Origin: Streptomyces sp. CCM_MD2014
GTDB lineage: Bacteria; Actinomycetota; Actinomycetes; Streptomycetales; Streptomycetaceae
DNA: 64,000 nucleotides
Reading direction: 5' to 3'
Assembly (NCBI RefSeq): GCF_000772045.1
Contig: NZ_CP009754.1
Span: 1,364,001 to 1,428,000, forward strand
Positions 49,266-57,429 of this stretch are shown in pieces (positions within the stretch are counted from its first letter, which is position 1; each line of letters opens with the position of its first letter). The notes beneath the pieces are model-generated. The model did not search any database, was not told where the DNA came from, and saw only the letters and a program-made list of their open reading frames with translations. The position numbers and the translations under genes were made by a program.

Positions 49266-50423
49266 CTAGGCGACGAAGTCCCGCGCGATGGACTCTGCCA
49301 CCCGCTCCAGAATCGGCCCCGCATCCGCGATGCACTTCGCCACGTCCGGCTCCACATCCGTCAGCGGATACGCCCGCCGGATCCCCGCCCGCCCCAGCGT
49401 CTCCGCCGGCAGCGCCAGCCGCCCGCACACCGCGACGACCTCCTTGCCCGCGGCCCGGGCCGCCGCCGCGACACCCGCCGGAGCCTTCCCGTGCAGGGTC
49501 TGCTCGTCCAGCGAGCCCTCCCCGGTGATCACCAGGGCCGCCCGCTCCAGCGCCGGCGCGAAGCCCAGCACGTCCAGCATCACCTCGATGCCGGGCCGGA
49601 ACCGCGCGCCCAGCAGCATCGCACCGAACCCGATGCCGCCCGCAGCGCCCGCCCCCGGGGACGCGGCGTACTCGGCCGCACGCGCGCCCACGCCCTGCGT
49701 CCCCTCCAGCACCTTCGCGAAGTGCGCGAGGGCGGCGTCCAGGGCCGTCACGTCGTCCGGCGAGGCACCCTTCTGCGGTCCGTAGACCGCCGGGGCGCCC
49801 TTCGGGCCGGTCAGGGGATTGTCCACGTCGCTGGCGAGCACCAGCTCGACGTCCGCCAGCCGCGGGTCGAGACCGGACAGGTCGGCCGAGGCCAGAGCGG
49901 CCAGCCCGCCCCCGCCCGCCGCGACGGGCTTCCCGTCGGCGTCCAGGAACCGCGCGCCCAGCGCGGCCAGCATTCCGGCACCGCCGTCCGTGGTGGCGCT
50001 GCCGCCGACCCCGAACACGATCGTGCGCGCCCCCGCGTCCAGCGCGGCCCGCAGCAGCTCGCCCGAGCCGTACGTCGACGCCGTGAGCGGTGCGAGGACG
50101 CCCTCCGGGAGCCGGTAGAGGCCGCTGGCCTCGGCCATCTCCACCACCGCGGTGCCCTCGCGCAGCGCGTACGCCGCCGTCACCTCGTCGCCGAGCGGCC
50201 CGGCGACCCGCACCTCCCGGCGTTCGAACCCGGCCGCGACCGCCGCGGCCACCGTGCCGTCGCCGCCGTCGGCGACGGGCAGCGCCTCGACCAGGACGTC
50301 CGGCACGACGCGGCGCAGTCCGGCCGTGACGCGCTCGGCGACCTCCACGGCCGTCAGCGAGCCCTTGAACTTGTCCGCGGCGACGAGCACCCGGCGGGCC
50401 CCGTCCACAGCAGCGTCAGCCAC
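49266..50423 (-). CDS. Glycerate kinase (GarK/GlxK type)
   Basis: 385 residues: VLVAADKFKGSLTAVEVAERVTAGLRRVVPDVLVEALPVADGGDGTVAAAVAAG, AREALLDAGART-like VGGSATTDGGAGMLAALGARFLDADG and ITGEGSLDEQTLHGKAPAGVAAAARAAGKEVVAVCGRL are diagnostic of the GarK family, which phosphorylates D-glycerate. Start GTG at 50423 follows AGGGGAGATCAAG; the 13-residue longer form was rejected. Interesting neighbour of the ethylmalonyl-CoA/glyoxylate genes but on the other strand. Confidence 0.9.
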   Translation of the reverse strand: MADAAVDGARRVLVAADKFKGSLTAVEVAERVTAGLRRVVPDVLVEALPVADGGDGTVAAAVAAGFERREVRVAGPLGDEVTAAYALREGTAVVEMAEASGLYRLPEGVLAPLTASTYGSGELLRAALDAGARTIVFGVGGSATTDGGAGMLAALGARFLDADGKPVAAGGGGLAALASADLSGLDPRLADVELVLASDVDNPLTGPKGAPAVYGPQKGASPDDVTALDAALAHFAKVLEGTQGVGARAAEYAASPGAGAAGGIGFGAMLLGARFRPGIEVMLDVLGFAPALERAALVITGEGSLDEQTLHGKAPAGVAAAARAAGKEVVAVCGRLALPAETLGRAGIRRAYPLTDVEPDVAKCIADAGPILERVAESIARDFVA

Positions 50424-50580
50424 CTTGATCTCCCCTTGCTCTCCGAGCCTTGCGCACGTCAAGGCAGTCGCGCCGCTGCGACCCTAACCGGAGGACACCC
50501 GTGCCGTCATGCCCTGCCCACACCGTGGAACCGGCGGTGCACCCGCCTCGCGGCTTCCCCGCAGCGGGGCGCGGGCTCGT

Positions 50581-50586
50581 TACGCT
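50581..50586 (+). promoter_or_regulatory. TACGCT -10 box, leaderless start of the NUDIX gene
   Basis: TACGCT with six bases before the ATG at 50593 and no ribosome site; a -35 is not clear. Confidence 0.45.
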
Positions 50587-50592
50587 TCCGGA

Positions 50593-51087
50593 ATGACCAC
50601 TCCTGACTACGCCACCTACATCGCCGGTCTGCCCCGCGTCCTGGCCGGGGCCGCCACGGTCTTCAGGGACGCCGGAGGACGGGTGCTGCTCGTCGAGCCC
50701 AACTACCGCGAGGGGTGGGCGCTGCCGGGCGGGACGATCGAGTCCGAGGACGGGGAGACGCCGCGGCAGGGCGCGTGGCGGGAGACCCTCGAGGAGATCG
50801 GGCTCGACGTGCGGATCGGGCGCCTGCTCGCGGTGGACTGGGTGCACGGTGCGGGCAGGCCGCCGATCGTGGCGTACCTGTACGACGGCGGGGTCCTGTC
50901 CGAGGACGACCTCAAGGCGATCCGGCTGCAGGAGGAGGAGTTGCTGTCCTGGCGGCTGGTGCCGCGCGAGGACCTGGGCGACCACCTCCTCGACGCGCTG
51001 CACGGCCGGGTGCTGACCGCACTGGACGTGCTGGCGGACGGCTCCGGCACGGCCGAGCTGGTCAACGGCGTCCGCGTCGACCGATAA
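50593..51087 (+). CDS. NUDIX hydrolase
   Basis: 164 residues with the NUDIX box GGTIESEDGETPRQGAWRETLEEIG in residues about 46-70 (G-x5-E-x7-REUxEExGU). It hydrolyses a nucleoside diphosphate linked to another group; the specific substrate is unknown. The longer in-frame ORF upstream was rejected because the ATG at 50593 has a leaderless TACGCT promoter at the right distance. Confidence 0.85.
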   Translation: MTTPDYATYIAGLPRVLAGAATVFRDAGGRVLLVEPNYREGWALPGGTIESEDGETPRQGAWRETLEEIGLDVRIGRLLAVDWVHGAGRPPIVAYLYDGGVLSEDDLKAIRLQEEELLSWRLVPREDLGDHLLDALHGRVLTALDVLADGSGTAELVNGVRVDR

Positions 51088-51114
51088 CCGTTCGCCGCCC
51101 GGGCGCCGGAGCCC

Positions 51115-51120
51115 TACCCT
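51115..51120 (+). promoter_or_regulatory. TACCCT -10 box, leaderless start of the Sir2 gene
   Basis: TACCCT followed by seven bases and the ATG at 51128; no ribosome site. Confidence 0.45.
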
Positions 51121-51127
51121 CGGCCGC

Positions 51128-51853
51128 ATGACCGGCAAGCCCCTCGTCGCCATCCTCAGCGGTGCCGGCGTCTCGACCGACTCAGGCATCCCCGACTACC
51201 GCGGTCCGAACGGGCTGTGGCGGCGCGACCCGGAGGCGGAGAAGCTCGTCACCTACGAGTACTACATGGGCGACCCGGAGATCAGGCGGCGCTCGTGGCG
51301 GATGCGGCGCGACACCGCGGGCCTGCACGCCGAGCCGAACGCGGCGCACCGCGCGGTGGCCGAACTGGAGCGGCGCGGGGTGCCGGTCCGCGTGATCACC
51401 CAGAACGTGGACGGCCTGCACCAGCTCGCCGGGGTCTCCGCCCGCAAGGTCCTCGAACTGCACGGCACCGCGCGCGCCTACGTGTGCACGGGCTGCCGGG
51501 TCCGGGGCCCGATGGCGGACGCCTTCGCCCGGATCGACGCCGGCGAGGACGACCCGCCGTGCCTGGAGTGCGGCGGCATCCTGAAGACGGCGACCGTGAT
51601 GTTCGGCGAGCGCCTCGACCCGGTGGTGCTGGGTGAGGCGGTCGCCATCAGCAAGGCGTGCCAGGTCTTCGTCGCCGTCGGCACCAGCCTCCGGGTGGAG
51701 CCCGCCGCCGCACTGGCAGGGGTGGCCGTCGACCACGGGGCCCGGCTGGTCGTCGTCAACACCGAGCCGACGCCGTACGACGCCCTGGCCGACGAGGTCG
51801 TCCGGGAGCCGATCGGCACCGCCCTGCCCCGGCTGCTGCGCGGCCTGGGCTGA
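51128..51853 (+). CDS. NAD-dependent protein deacylase (Sir2)
   Basis: 241 residues, sirtuin fold. The NAD motif [22 protein letters not shown] and the catalytic [13 protein letters not shown] with His in [11 protein letters not shown] are intact. Zinc ligands are CTGC and, 26 residues later, CLEC. It removes acyl groups from lysines of metabolic enzymes in the cytoplasm. It converges on the LLM oxidoreductase gene, 19 bp away. Confidence 0.9.
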   Translation: MTGKPLVAILSGAGVSTDSGIPDYRGPNGLWRRDPEAEKLVTYEYYMGDPEIRRRSWRMRRDTAGLHAEPNAAHRAVAELERRGVPVRVITQNVDGLHQLAGVSARKVLELHGTARAYVCTGCRVRGPMADAFARIDAGEDDPPCLECGGILKTATVMFGERLDPVVLGEAVAISKACQVFVAVGTSLRVEPAAALAGVAVDHGARLVVVNTEPTPYDALADEVVREPIGTALPRLLRGLG

Positions 51854-51872
51854 GCGGGCGCCGGTCGGGCGG

Positions 51873-52775
51873 TCAGCGCACGGCGCCCGGTCGGAACAGG
51901 GCGTCCGCGAGGCGGTCGACCTGGTCGATGTCCGGGGCCCAGCAGTACAGCACGACCTCGTCGGCGCCGATGCCGCGGAAGGCCTCGACGGCCGCGCGGA
52001 CGTCCCGTGCGGTGGTGAGCAGGCCCTTGGCCATGTACTCGGCGCGCCCGGTGAAGGCGTAGTAGTCGCGGAGGTTCCGCCGGGCCCGCTCGACCGTGCT
52101 GTCGGGGCCGAGGGCCACGCTCGCCTGGGCGACCAGGTGCGGCCGGCCCGGGCGGTCGTACTTCCGCCAGACCGCCTCGACCCGGCGGAACAGGCCGGAC
52201 ATGTGCGCGGCGGGCAGGGCGGCGCCGAGGAAGCCGTCGCCGAAGCGGCCGACCCGCTCCAGCGCGGCCGGGGCGAAGCCGCCGAACAGCACCCGGGGCC
52301 CGCCGGGCGTCGCGGGGCGGGGCCCGATGGGGCCGACGTCCCGGGCGTAGGGCTCGCCCGCCCAGGTCCGGCGCAGGAGGGTCATCTGCTCGTCGAGGCG
52401 GCGACCCCGGCGGTGGAGGTCGATGCCGGCGGCGAGGCAGTCGTCGGCCCGGCCGCCGACGCCGATGCCGAGCGTGAAGCGGCCGCCCGACAGCCGGTCG
52501 AGGGTCGCGGTCTGCTTGGCGAGCAGTGCGGTGTTGTGGACGGGGGCGATCAGCACCTCGGTCTGCAGGCGGATGCGGGAGGTGGCGCCCGCGAGGGTCG
52601 CGAGGGTGATCAGGGGTTCGGGGTTGTCGTAGACGAGCCGGTCGAGCAGGCCGAGCGTGCTGAAGGGGAGCGCGTCGGCGCGCCGGGCCCAGGTCGGCAG
52701 CAGCGCGGGGGCGTCGACGGGAAGGCCGAGGCCGATGCGCAGGGGATGCGCGGGGTGCGTGGGCGCGGAATGCAT
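51873..52775 (-). CDS. LLM-class (luciferase-like) flavin or F420-dependent oxidoreductase
   Basis: 300 residues of the TIM-barrel luciferase-like superfamily: LRIGLGLPVDAPALLPTWARRADALPFSTLGLLDRLVYDNPEPLITLATLAGATSRIRLQTEVLIAPVHNTALLAKQTATLDRLSGGRFTLGIGVGGRADD, GGFAPAALERVGRFGDGFLG. Cofactor may be F420 or FMN; substrate unknown. It differs strongly from the LLM enzyme at 15.2 kb. ATG at 52775 with CGGAGG upstream. Confidence 0.83.
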   Translation of the reverse strand: MHSAPTHPAHPLRIGLGLPVDAPALLPTWARRADALPFSTLGLLDRLVYDNPEPLITLATLAGATSRIRLQTEVLIAPVHNTALLAKQTATLDRLSGGRFTLGIGVGGRADDCLAAGIDLHRRGRRLDEQMTLLRRTWAGEPYARDVGPIGPRPATPGGPRVLFGGFAPAALERVGRFGDGFLGAALPAAHMSGLFRRVEAVWRKYDRPGRPHLVAQASVALGPDSTVERARRNLRDYYAFTGRAEYMAKGLLTTARDVRAAVEAFRGIGADEVVLYCWAPDIDQVDRLADALFRPGAVR

Positions 52776-52908
52776 GGGTGCGGTCCTCCGGAGGGCATGA
52801 CGGATCAGGGCGCCGCCCCTCCGTGGCTCCGGGCTGCTGTGCGCGGGCCTGCTCCCCGTCTGCGGCATCGTTCTGGAGAGCGTGGTCTTCGAAGTCCGGC
52901 GAGCGTAG

Positions 52909-52946
52909 CGGGCGCCGCGGCGCCCGGGCAACGCGTTTACGCCCGG
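52909..52946. terminator. Palindromic terminator beyond the MGMT gene
   Basis: CGGGCGCCGCGGCGCCCG (52909-52926) is an 18-base perfect palindrome, and CCGGGC (52924-52929) pairs with GCCCGG (52941-52946) as an alternative stem. Lies 10-47 bp past the MGMT stop on the minus strand. Confidence 0.65.
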
Positions 52947-52955
52947 TCGCCGCGG

Positions 52956-53459
52956 CTAGAACAACGCCTCCGGTCCCGTCCCGCCCCGTTCGAAGTCCAG
53001 CAGGCGCCGCTTGCGTTCCAGGCCGCCGCCGTAGCCGGTGAGGCCGCCGCTCGCGCCGATGACGCGGTGGCAGGGGACGACGATGCCGATCGGGTTGCGG
53101 CCGTTGGCGAGGCCCACGGCGCGGGAGGCGGCCGGGTTGCCGAGGGCGGCGGCGAGTTCGCCGTAGGTGCGGGTCTCGCCGTACGGGATCTTGCGGAGCT
53201 GGTCCCAGACCGTGCGCTGGAAGGGGGTGCCGTTCAGGCGCAGGTCGAGGGTGAAGTCCTTCAGCTCGCCGCTGAAGTAGGCCTCCAGTTGTTCCTCGGT
53301 CTCGGCGAAGGGGCGTGCGTCGCGGGCGCCGAAGGTCTCCTCGGGCGGACGGTGGCGCTGGTCGGTCATGTAGAGGCCGCACAGGACGGCGTCCTCCGCG
53401 ACGAGGGTGAGCGCGCCGTACGGGCTGTCGATCACGGTGTGCTGTCTCACGGGGTTCAC
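52956..53459 (-). CDS. ogt: Methylated-DNA--protein-cysteine methyltransferase (MGMT)
   Basis: 167 residues. The alkyl-acceptor motif PCHRVIG (Cys about 128) with the preceding NPIGIVV and the C-terminal GLTGYGGGLERKRRLLDFE is fully conserved; LRLNGTPFQRTVWDQLRKIPYGETRTYGELA is the DNA-binding helix. It removes methyl or alkyl groups from O6-guanine in suicidal fashion. GTG start at 53459 has GAGGAGCCCGC upstream; an alternative GTG at 53474 lacks a site. Follows the Ada-AlkA gene by 18 bases and is probably cotranscribed. Confidence 0.9.
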   Translation of the reverse strand: MNPVRQHTVIDSPYGALTLVAEDAVLCGLYMTDQRHRPPEETFGARDARPFAETEEQLEAYFSGELKDFTLDLRLNGTPFQRTVWDQLRKIPYGETRTYGELAAALGNPAASRAVGLANGRNPIGIVVPCHRVIGASGGLTGYGGGLERKRRLLDFERGGTGPEALF

Positions 53460-53477
53460 GCGGGCTCCTCGCACGGG

Positions 53478-54962
53478 CTATACGGGCAGGAAGTTGATCG
53501 GGTGGTCGTCGGTGGCCCACAGGTACTGGACGGCGTACGCCCGCCAGGGCCGCCAGGCCGCCGCGCGGGCGGTGAGCGCGGCCGGGGTGGAGGGCAGGCC
53601 CAGTTCACCGGCGGCGCGGCGGATGCCGAGGTCGGTGGGGAGGAAGGCGTCGGGGTCCCCGAGGGCACGCATGGCGATGACGTCGGCGGTCCAGGGGCCG
53701 AAGCCGGGCAGGTCGAGGAGGCGGGCCCGGGTCTCGGCCCAGTCGCACTCGACGCCCAGGCTGACCGAGCCGTCGGCCAGGCGGGCGACCAGGGTGGAGA
53801 AGGTGGTGCGGCGGGTGCGCGGCATCGCCAGAGTCCCGGGGTCCACGGCCGCCAGGGCCCCGGTGGACGGGAAGAGGTGGGTCAGGCCGCCCTCGGGATC
53901 GTCCACCGGATCGCCGTGCGCGGTGACCAGGCGGGCGGCGTGGGTGCGGGCGGCGGCGGTGGAGACCTGCTGGCCGAGCACGGCCCGTACGGCGAACTCC
54001 GCCTCGTCCACCGTGCGGGGCACCCGGCGGCCGGGCGCCTTGTCGACGAGCGGTGCGAGCAGCGGGTCGGCGCGCAGCTGGTCGTCGATGGCCACCGGGT
54101 CGGCGTCCAGGTCGAGCAGACGCCGGCAGCGGCTGATGGCGACGGTCAGGTCGCGCGGGTCGCCGAGGGTGAGGCGGCAGGCGATGTGGTCGGGGTGGGG
54201 GGTGAGGGCCACGATGCCGTGACCGTAGGGGAGGCGCAGGGTGCGCCGGTACGCGCCGTCCCGCCACTCCTCCACGCCGGGTACGGCGGTGGCGGCGAGG
54301 TGGCCGAAGAGGTTGTCGGGGTTGAGCGGGGCGCGGAACGGCAGGCGGAGGGACAGGGTGCCGGGGGTGGTGCGGGCGAGGCGGTTCCCGGGGGCGCGGG
54401 TGCGCAGTTCGCTCGGGGAGAGGGCGTAGACCTCGCGGACCGTGTCGTTGAAGGTGCGGATGGAGGCGAAGCCGGCCGCGAAGGCGATCTCCGCCATGGG
54501 CAGCGGGGTGGTCTCGATCAGCAGCCGGGCGGTCTGGGCGCGCTGCGCGCGGGCGAGGGCGAGGGGACCCGCGCCCACTTCGGCGAGGAGCTGGCGCTCG
54601 ATCTGCCGGGTGCTGTAGCCGAGGCGGGCGGCGAGGCCGGGCACGCCCTCGCGGTCCACGACGCCGTCGGCGATCAGGCGCATGGCGCGGGCCGTGAGGT
54701 CGGCGCGCAGGTTCCACTCGGGCGAGCCGGGGCTGGTGTCCGGGCGGCAGCGTTTGCACGCCCGGAACCCGGCCTGCTGGCAGGCCGCCGCGCTCGGGTA
54801 GAAGGTCATGTTGCCGGGCTTGGGCGGCACCACCGGGCAGCTGGGCCGGCAGTAGATCCGGGTCGTCAGGACGGCCGTGAAGAACCAGCCGTCGAAGCGC
54901 GCGTCCTTCGACTGCACGGCGCGCACGCAGCGCTCGGTGTCGGTGTGCATTCCCGTCTGCAT
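53478..54962 (-). CDS. alkA: Ada/AlkA fusion: alkylation-responsive regulator and DNA glycosylase
   Basis: 494 residues with four parts. Ada-type zinc domain (about 1-80), whose Cys ligands include YCRPSCP (Cys 38, 42) and CKRC (Cys 69, 72). AraC-type helix-turn-helix (about 90-190, AEIAFAAGFASIRTFNDTVREVYALSPSELR). AlkA N-terminal domain (about 200-310). HhH-GPD glycosylase (about 320-490) with LLDLPGFGPWTADVIAMRALGDPDAFLPTDLG, including the hairpin and the catalytic Asp. It senses methyl phosphotriesters and excises alkylated bases, so this protein both regulates and repairs. ATG at 54962 or 54950. Downstream of the metal ATPase by about 106 bp. Confidence 0.88.
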   Translation of the reverse strand: MQTGMHTDTERCVRAVQSKDARFDGWFFTAVLTTRIYCRPSCPVVPPKPGNMTFYPSAAACQQAGFRACKRCRPDTSPGSPEWNLRADLTARAMRLIADGVVDREGVPGLAARLGYSTRQIERQLLAEVGAGPLALARAQRAQTARLLIETTPLPMAEIAFAAGFASIRTFNDTVREVYALSPSELRTRAPGNRLARTTPGTLSLRLPFRAPLNPDNLFGHLAATAVPGVEEWRDGAYRRTLRLPYGHGIVALTPHPDHIACRLTLGDPRDLTVAISRCRRLLDLDADPVAIDDQLRADPLLAPLVDKAPGRRVPRTVDEAEFAVRAVLGQQVSTAAARTHAARLVTAHGDPVDDPEGGLTHLFPSTGALAAVDPGTLAMPRTRRTTFSTLVARLADGSVSLGVECDWAETRARLLDLPGFGPWTADVIAMRALGDPDAFLPTDLGIRRAAGELGLPSTPAALTARAAAWRPWRAYAVQYLWATDDHPINFLPV

Positions 54963-55068
54963 GTGTCCAGGATGGCCCCCGCGACGGGTACCGGCTGGCG
55001 GGAATCCGACATCGACGTGCCCCGTGCTGGGCCTTGGCGGATCACCCGGACCAGCCGGACCACGCGGA

Positions 55069-56970
55069 TCACTCCGCGCGCCACGCCGACTCGCGCAGCA
55101 GCCGCAGGCCGTTCAGGCCGACCAGCACGGTGGAGCCCTCGTGGCCCGCGACGCCGAGCGGGAGCGGGAGGTGCCCGATCAGGTCCCACAGGACGAGGAC
55201 GGTGATGAAGACGCCGGCGACGGCCAGGTTCTGCACGACCAGCCGGCGTGCGCGCCGGGAGAGCCGTACGACGGCGGGGACGGCCGTCAGCTCGTCGCGC
55301 ACGACGACGGCGTCGGCGGTCTCCAGGGCGAGGTCGGAGCCGGCCCCGCCCATGGCGACACCGGCGTGCGCGGCGGCCAGTGCGGGGGCGTCGTTGACGC
55401 CGTCGCCGACGAAGAGCACCTTGCGGCCGGCCCGCTCCCGTTCCCGTACGGCCTTGACCTTGTCCTCGGGGAGCAGTCCGGCGCGGACGTCGGTGATGCC
55501 GGTCGCCTCGGCCACGCGGGCGGCGGCGGCCGTGTGGTCGCCGGTCAGCAGGGCGGGGGCGGTGCCGGTGAGGGCGGTGAGGGCGGCGGCGGCCGGGGCC
55601 GCGTCGGTGCGGAGGCGGTCGGTGAGGGCGAGGGTGCCCAGGAGCGTGCCGTCACGGGTGACGCGAACGGTGGTCTCGGCGCCCTCGGGGGCGTCCGCGC
55701 GGCCGACGTGCACCGTACGGCCGTCGACCACGGCCGTCACCCCGCGGCCGGGAGCCGCCGTGAAGTCCTCCGCCGGCGCGATCCGCAGCCCTCGGGCGCG
55801 GGCGGCGGCCACGATCGCGCGGGCCAGCGGGTGTTCGCTGGGGTGCTCGGCCGCGGCGGCGAGGGCGAGGAGGGCGTCCTCGTCCACGCCGGAGCCGGCC
55901 AGGGGGCGTACGGCGGTCACCTCGGGGGTGCCCTCGGTGAGGGTGCCGGTCTTGTCGAGGGCGGCGGTGTCGATCTCGCCGAGACGTTCCATGGCGACCG
56001 CCGACTTGACCAGAACGCCGTGCCGGCCGGCGTTGGCGATGGCGGAGAGCAGCGGCGGCATCGTGGCGAGGACGACGGCGCACGGCGAGGCGACGATCAT
56101 GAAGGTCATGGCGCGCAGCAGGGCGTCGGTGAGGTCGGCGCCGAAGGCGAGGGGGATGCCGAAGACGGCGAGGGTGGCGACGACCACGCCGACCGAGTAG
56201 CGCTGCTCGATCTTCTCGATGAACAGCTGGGTCGGCGCCTTGGTGCGGGACGCCTCCTCGACCAGGGCGACGATCCGGGCGATGACCGAGTCGGCCGGGT
56301 CGCGTCCGACGCGGACGCGCAGGGCGCCGGTGCCGTTGAGGGTGCCGGCGAAGACGTCGTCGCCGGAGCGTTTGAGGACGGGCAGGGACTCGCCGGTGAT
56401 GGTGGCCTGGTCGACCTCTCCGGTGCCGTCGACGACCGTGCCGTCCGCGCCGATCCGCTCCCCCGGCCGGACCAGGACCAGGTCGCCGACGGCGAGGTCG
56501 GCGGTCGGGACGGTCTCCTCGTCGCCGTCCCGCAGGCGGGTCGCGGTGGTGGGCGCGAGGTCGAGCAGGCCGCGCACGGAGTCGGCGGTACGGGCGGTGG
56601 CCAGGGCCTCCAGGGCGCCGGAGGTGGCGAAGATGACGATGAGCAGGGCGCCGTCGAGGACCTGGCCGATGGCGGCCGCGCCGAGCGCCGCGACGATCAT
56701 CAGCAGGTCGACGTCGAGGGTCTTCTCGCGCAGCGCGCGCAGCCCTTCGAGCGCGGGCTCCCAGCCGCCGGCGGCGTAGGCGACCGCGTACAGCGGGCCG
56801 TACGCCCAGGCGGGCGCGCCGCCGAGGTCGAGGGGCAGGGCCAGGAGGAAGGCGACGAGGGACACGAGCGCCCAGCGGGCCTCGGGCAGGGCGAGGACAC
56901 GGGTGCGGCGGCGGGGCGGCGCCGGGGCGGAGGGCGCGGCCTCGGGAGCGGGGGCGAGGGTGGTGGACAC
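55069..56970 (-). CDS. P1B-4-type heavy metal translocating ATPase (Zn/Co efflux)
   Basis: 633 residues from the GTG at 56970. Signature residues: ASPCAVVLATMPP in the fourth membrane segment (SPC motif, Cys about 295), catalytic DKTGTLTEG (about 336), SEHPLA, GDGVND, and HEGSTVLVGLNGLRLL in the last segment (about 609). SPC plus HEGxT define the P1B-4 subgroup, linked to Co, Zn or Fe efflux. No N-terminal metal-binding domain, also P1B-4-like. A leaderless TATGGT lies seven bases before the GTG, so ATG starts at 56994 and 56982 were not used. Divergent from the ArsR gene. Confidence 0.88.
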   Translation of the reverse strand: MSTTLAPAPEAAPSAPAPPRRRTRVLALPEARWALVSLVAFLLALPLDLGGAPAWAYGPLYAVAYAAGGWEPALEGLRALREKTLDVDLLMIVAALGAAAIGQVLDGALLIVIFATSGALEALATARTADSVRGLLDLAPTTATRLRDGDEETVPTADLAVGDLVLVRPGERIGADGTVVDGTGEVDQATITGESLPVLKRSGDDVFAGTLNGTGALRVRVGRDPADSVIARIVALVEEASRTKAPTQLFIEKIEQRYSVGVVVATLAVFGIPLAFGADLTDALLRAMTFMIVASPCAVVLATMPPLLSAIANAGRHGVLVKSAVAMERLGEIDTAALDKTGTLTEGTPEVTAVRPLAGSGVDEDALLALAAAAEHPSEHPLARAIVAAARARGLRIAPAEDFTAAPGRGVTAVVDGRTVHVGRADAPEGAETTVRVTRDGTLLGTLALTDRLRTDAAPAAAALTALTGTAPALLTGDHTAAAARVAEATGITDVRAGLLPEDKVKAVRERERAGRKVLFVGDGVNDAPALAAAHAGVAMGGAGSDLALETADAVVVRDELTAVPAVVRLSRRARRLVVQNLAVAGVFITVLVLWDLIGHLPLPLGVAGHEGSTVLVGLNGLRLLRESAWRAE

Positions 56971-56977
56971 GCGGTAC

Positions 56978-56983
56978 ACCATA
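56978..56983 (-). promoter_or_regulatory. TATGGT -10 box, leaderless start of the metal ATPase gene
   Basis: On the minus strand TATGGT, seven bases, then GTG at 56970. The inverted repeat at 56990-57027 covers the -35 region. Confidence 0.5.
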
Positions 56984-56989
56984 CAGGAA

Positions 56990-57027
56990 CACATGAAGAC
57001 CCATTCATTCGTTCATCTGTTCATGTG
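56990..57027. promoter_or_regulatory. Inverted repeat between the ATPase and ArsR genes (operator candidate)
   Basis: CACATGAA (56990-56997) and TTCATGTG (57020-57027) form perfect 8-bp arms, 22 bases apart. Between them TTCATT, TTCATC and similar pentamers repeat, giving three TTCAT copies in one direction, typical of ArsR/SmtB operator regions. Confidence 0.55.
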
Positions 57028-57054
57028 CCTCCGGGGAGTCGTCCGGGCAGTGCG

Positions 57055-57060
57055 TAAGAT
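57055..57060 (+). promoter_or_regulatory. TAAGAT -10 box, leaderless start of the ArsR gene
   Basis: TAAGAT, six bases, ATG at 57067. No ribosome site. Confidence 0.55.
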
Positions 57061-57066
57061 GACCGC

Positions 57067-57429
57067 ATGGGTCACGGAGCCGCCACCACCGCGCAGAACG
57101 CCGCCGAGCGGGTGCGTCTGGACGCGGACAACGTCGCGAAGGTGGCCACGACCCTCCAGGCCCTGTCCACCCCGTCCCGGCTGCTGATCCTCGCCCGGCT
57201 GCGCGAAGGGCCGCTGCCCGCCACCGAGTTGGCGGCGGAGGTCGGCATGGAGCAGTCGGCCTGTTCGCACCAGCTGCGGCTGCTGCGCAATCTGGGCCTG
57301 GTGGTCGGCGAGCGCCGGGGCCGCTCGGTGGTGTACGCCCTGCACGACGACCATGTCGCCGAGCTGCTCGACCAGGCCGTGTTCCACGTGGAGCACCTGC
57401 GGCTGGGGATCAGCGACGCGGCTCGGTGA
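57067..57429 (+). CDS. ArsR/SmtB-family metal sensor, CzrA-like
   Basis: 120 residues. Winged-helix DNA-binding part: VATTLQALSTPSRLLILARLREGPLPATELAAEVGMEQSACSHQLRLLRNLGLVVGERRGRSVVYAL. The C-terminal helix carries D-x-H-x10-H-x2-H (DDHVAELLDQAVFHVEH), the alpha-5 zinc site of CzrA. No alpha-3 Cys pair as in ArsR, so zinc or cobalt, not arsenic, is the expected signal. It should repress the divergent P1B-4 ATPase, and itself, through the inverted repeat. The end overlaps the DUF72 gene by 20 bases. Confidence 0.88.
   Translation: MGHGAATTAQNAAERVRLDADNVAKVATTLQALSTPSRLLILARLREGPLPATELAAEVGMEQSACSHQLRLLRNLGLVVGERRGRSVVYALHDDHVAELLDQAVFHVEHLRLGISDAAR

Noticed and set aside
51633..55205. 1190-codon open frame on the plus strand over Sir2, LLM, MGMT and Ada-AlkA
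   Set aside because: Antisense or out-of-frame to four recognisable genes; composition is typical of a GC-driven shadow.
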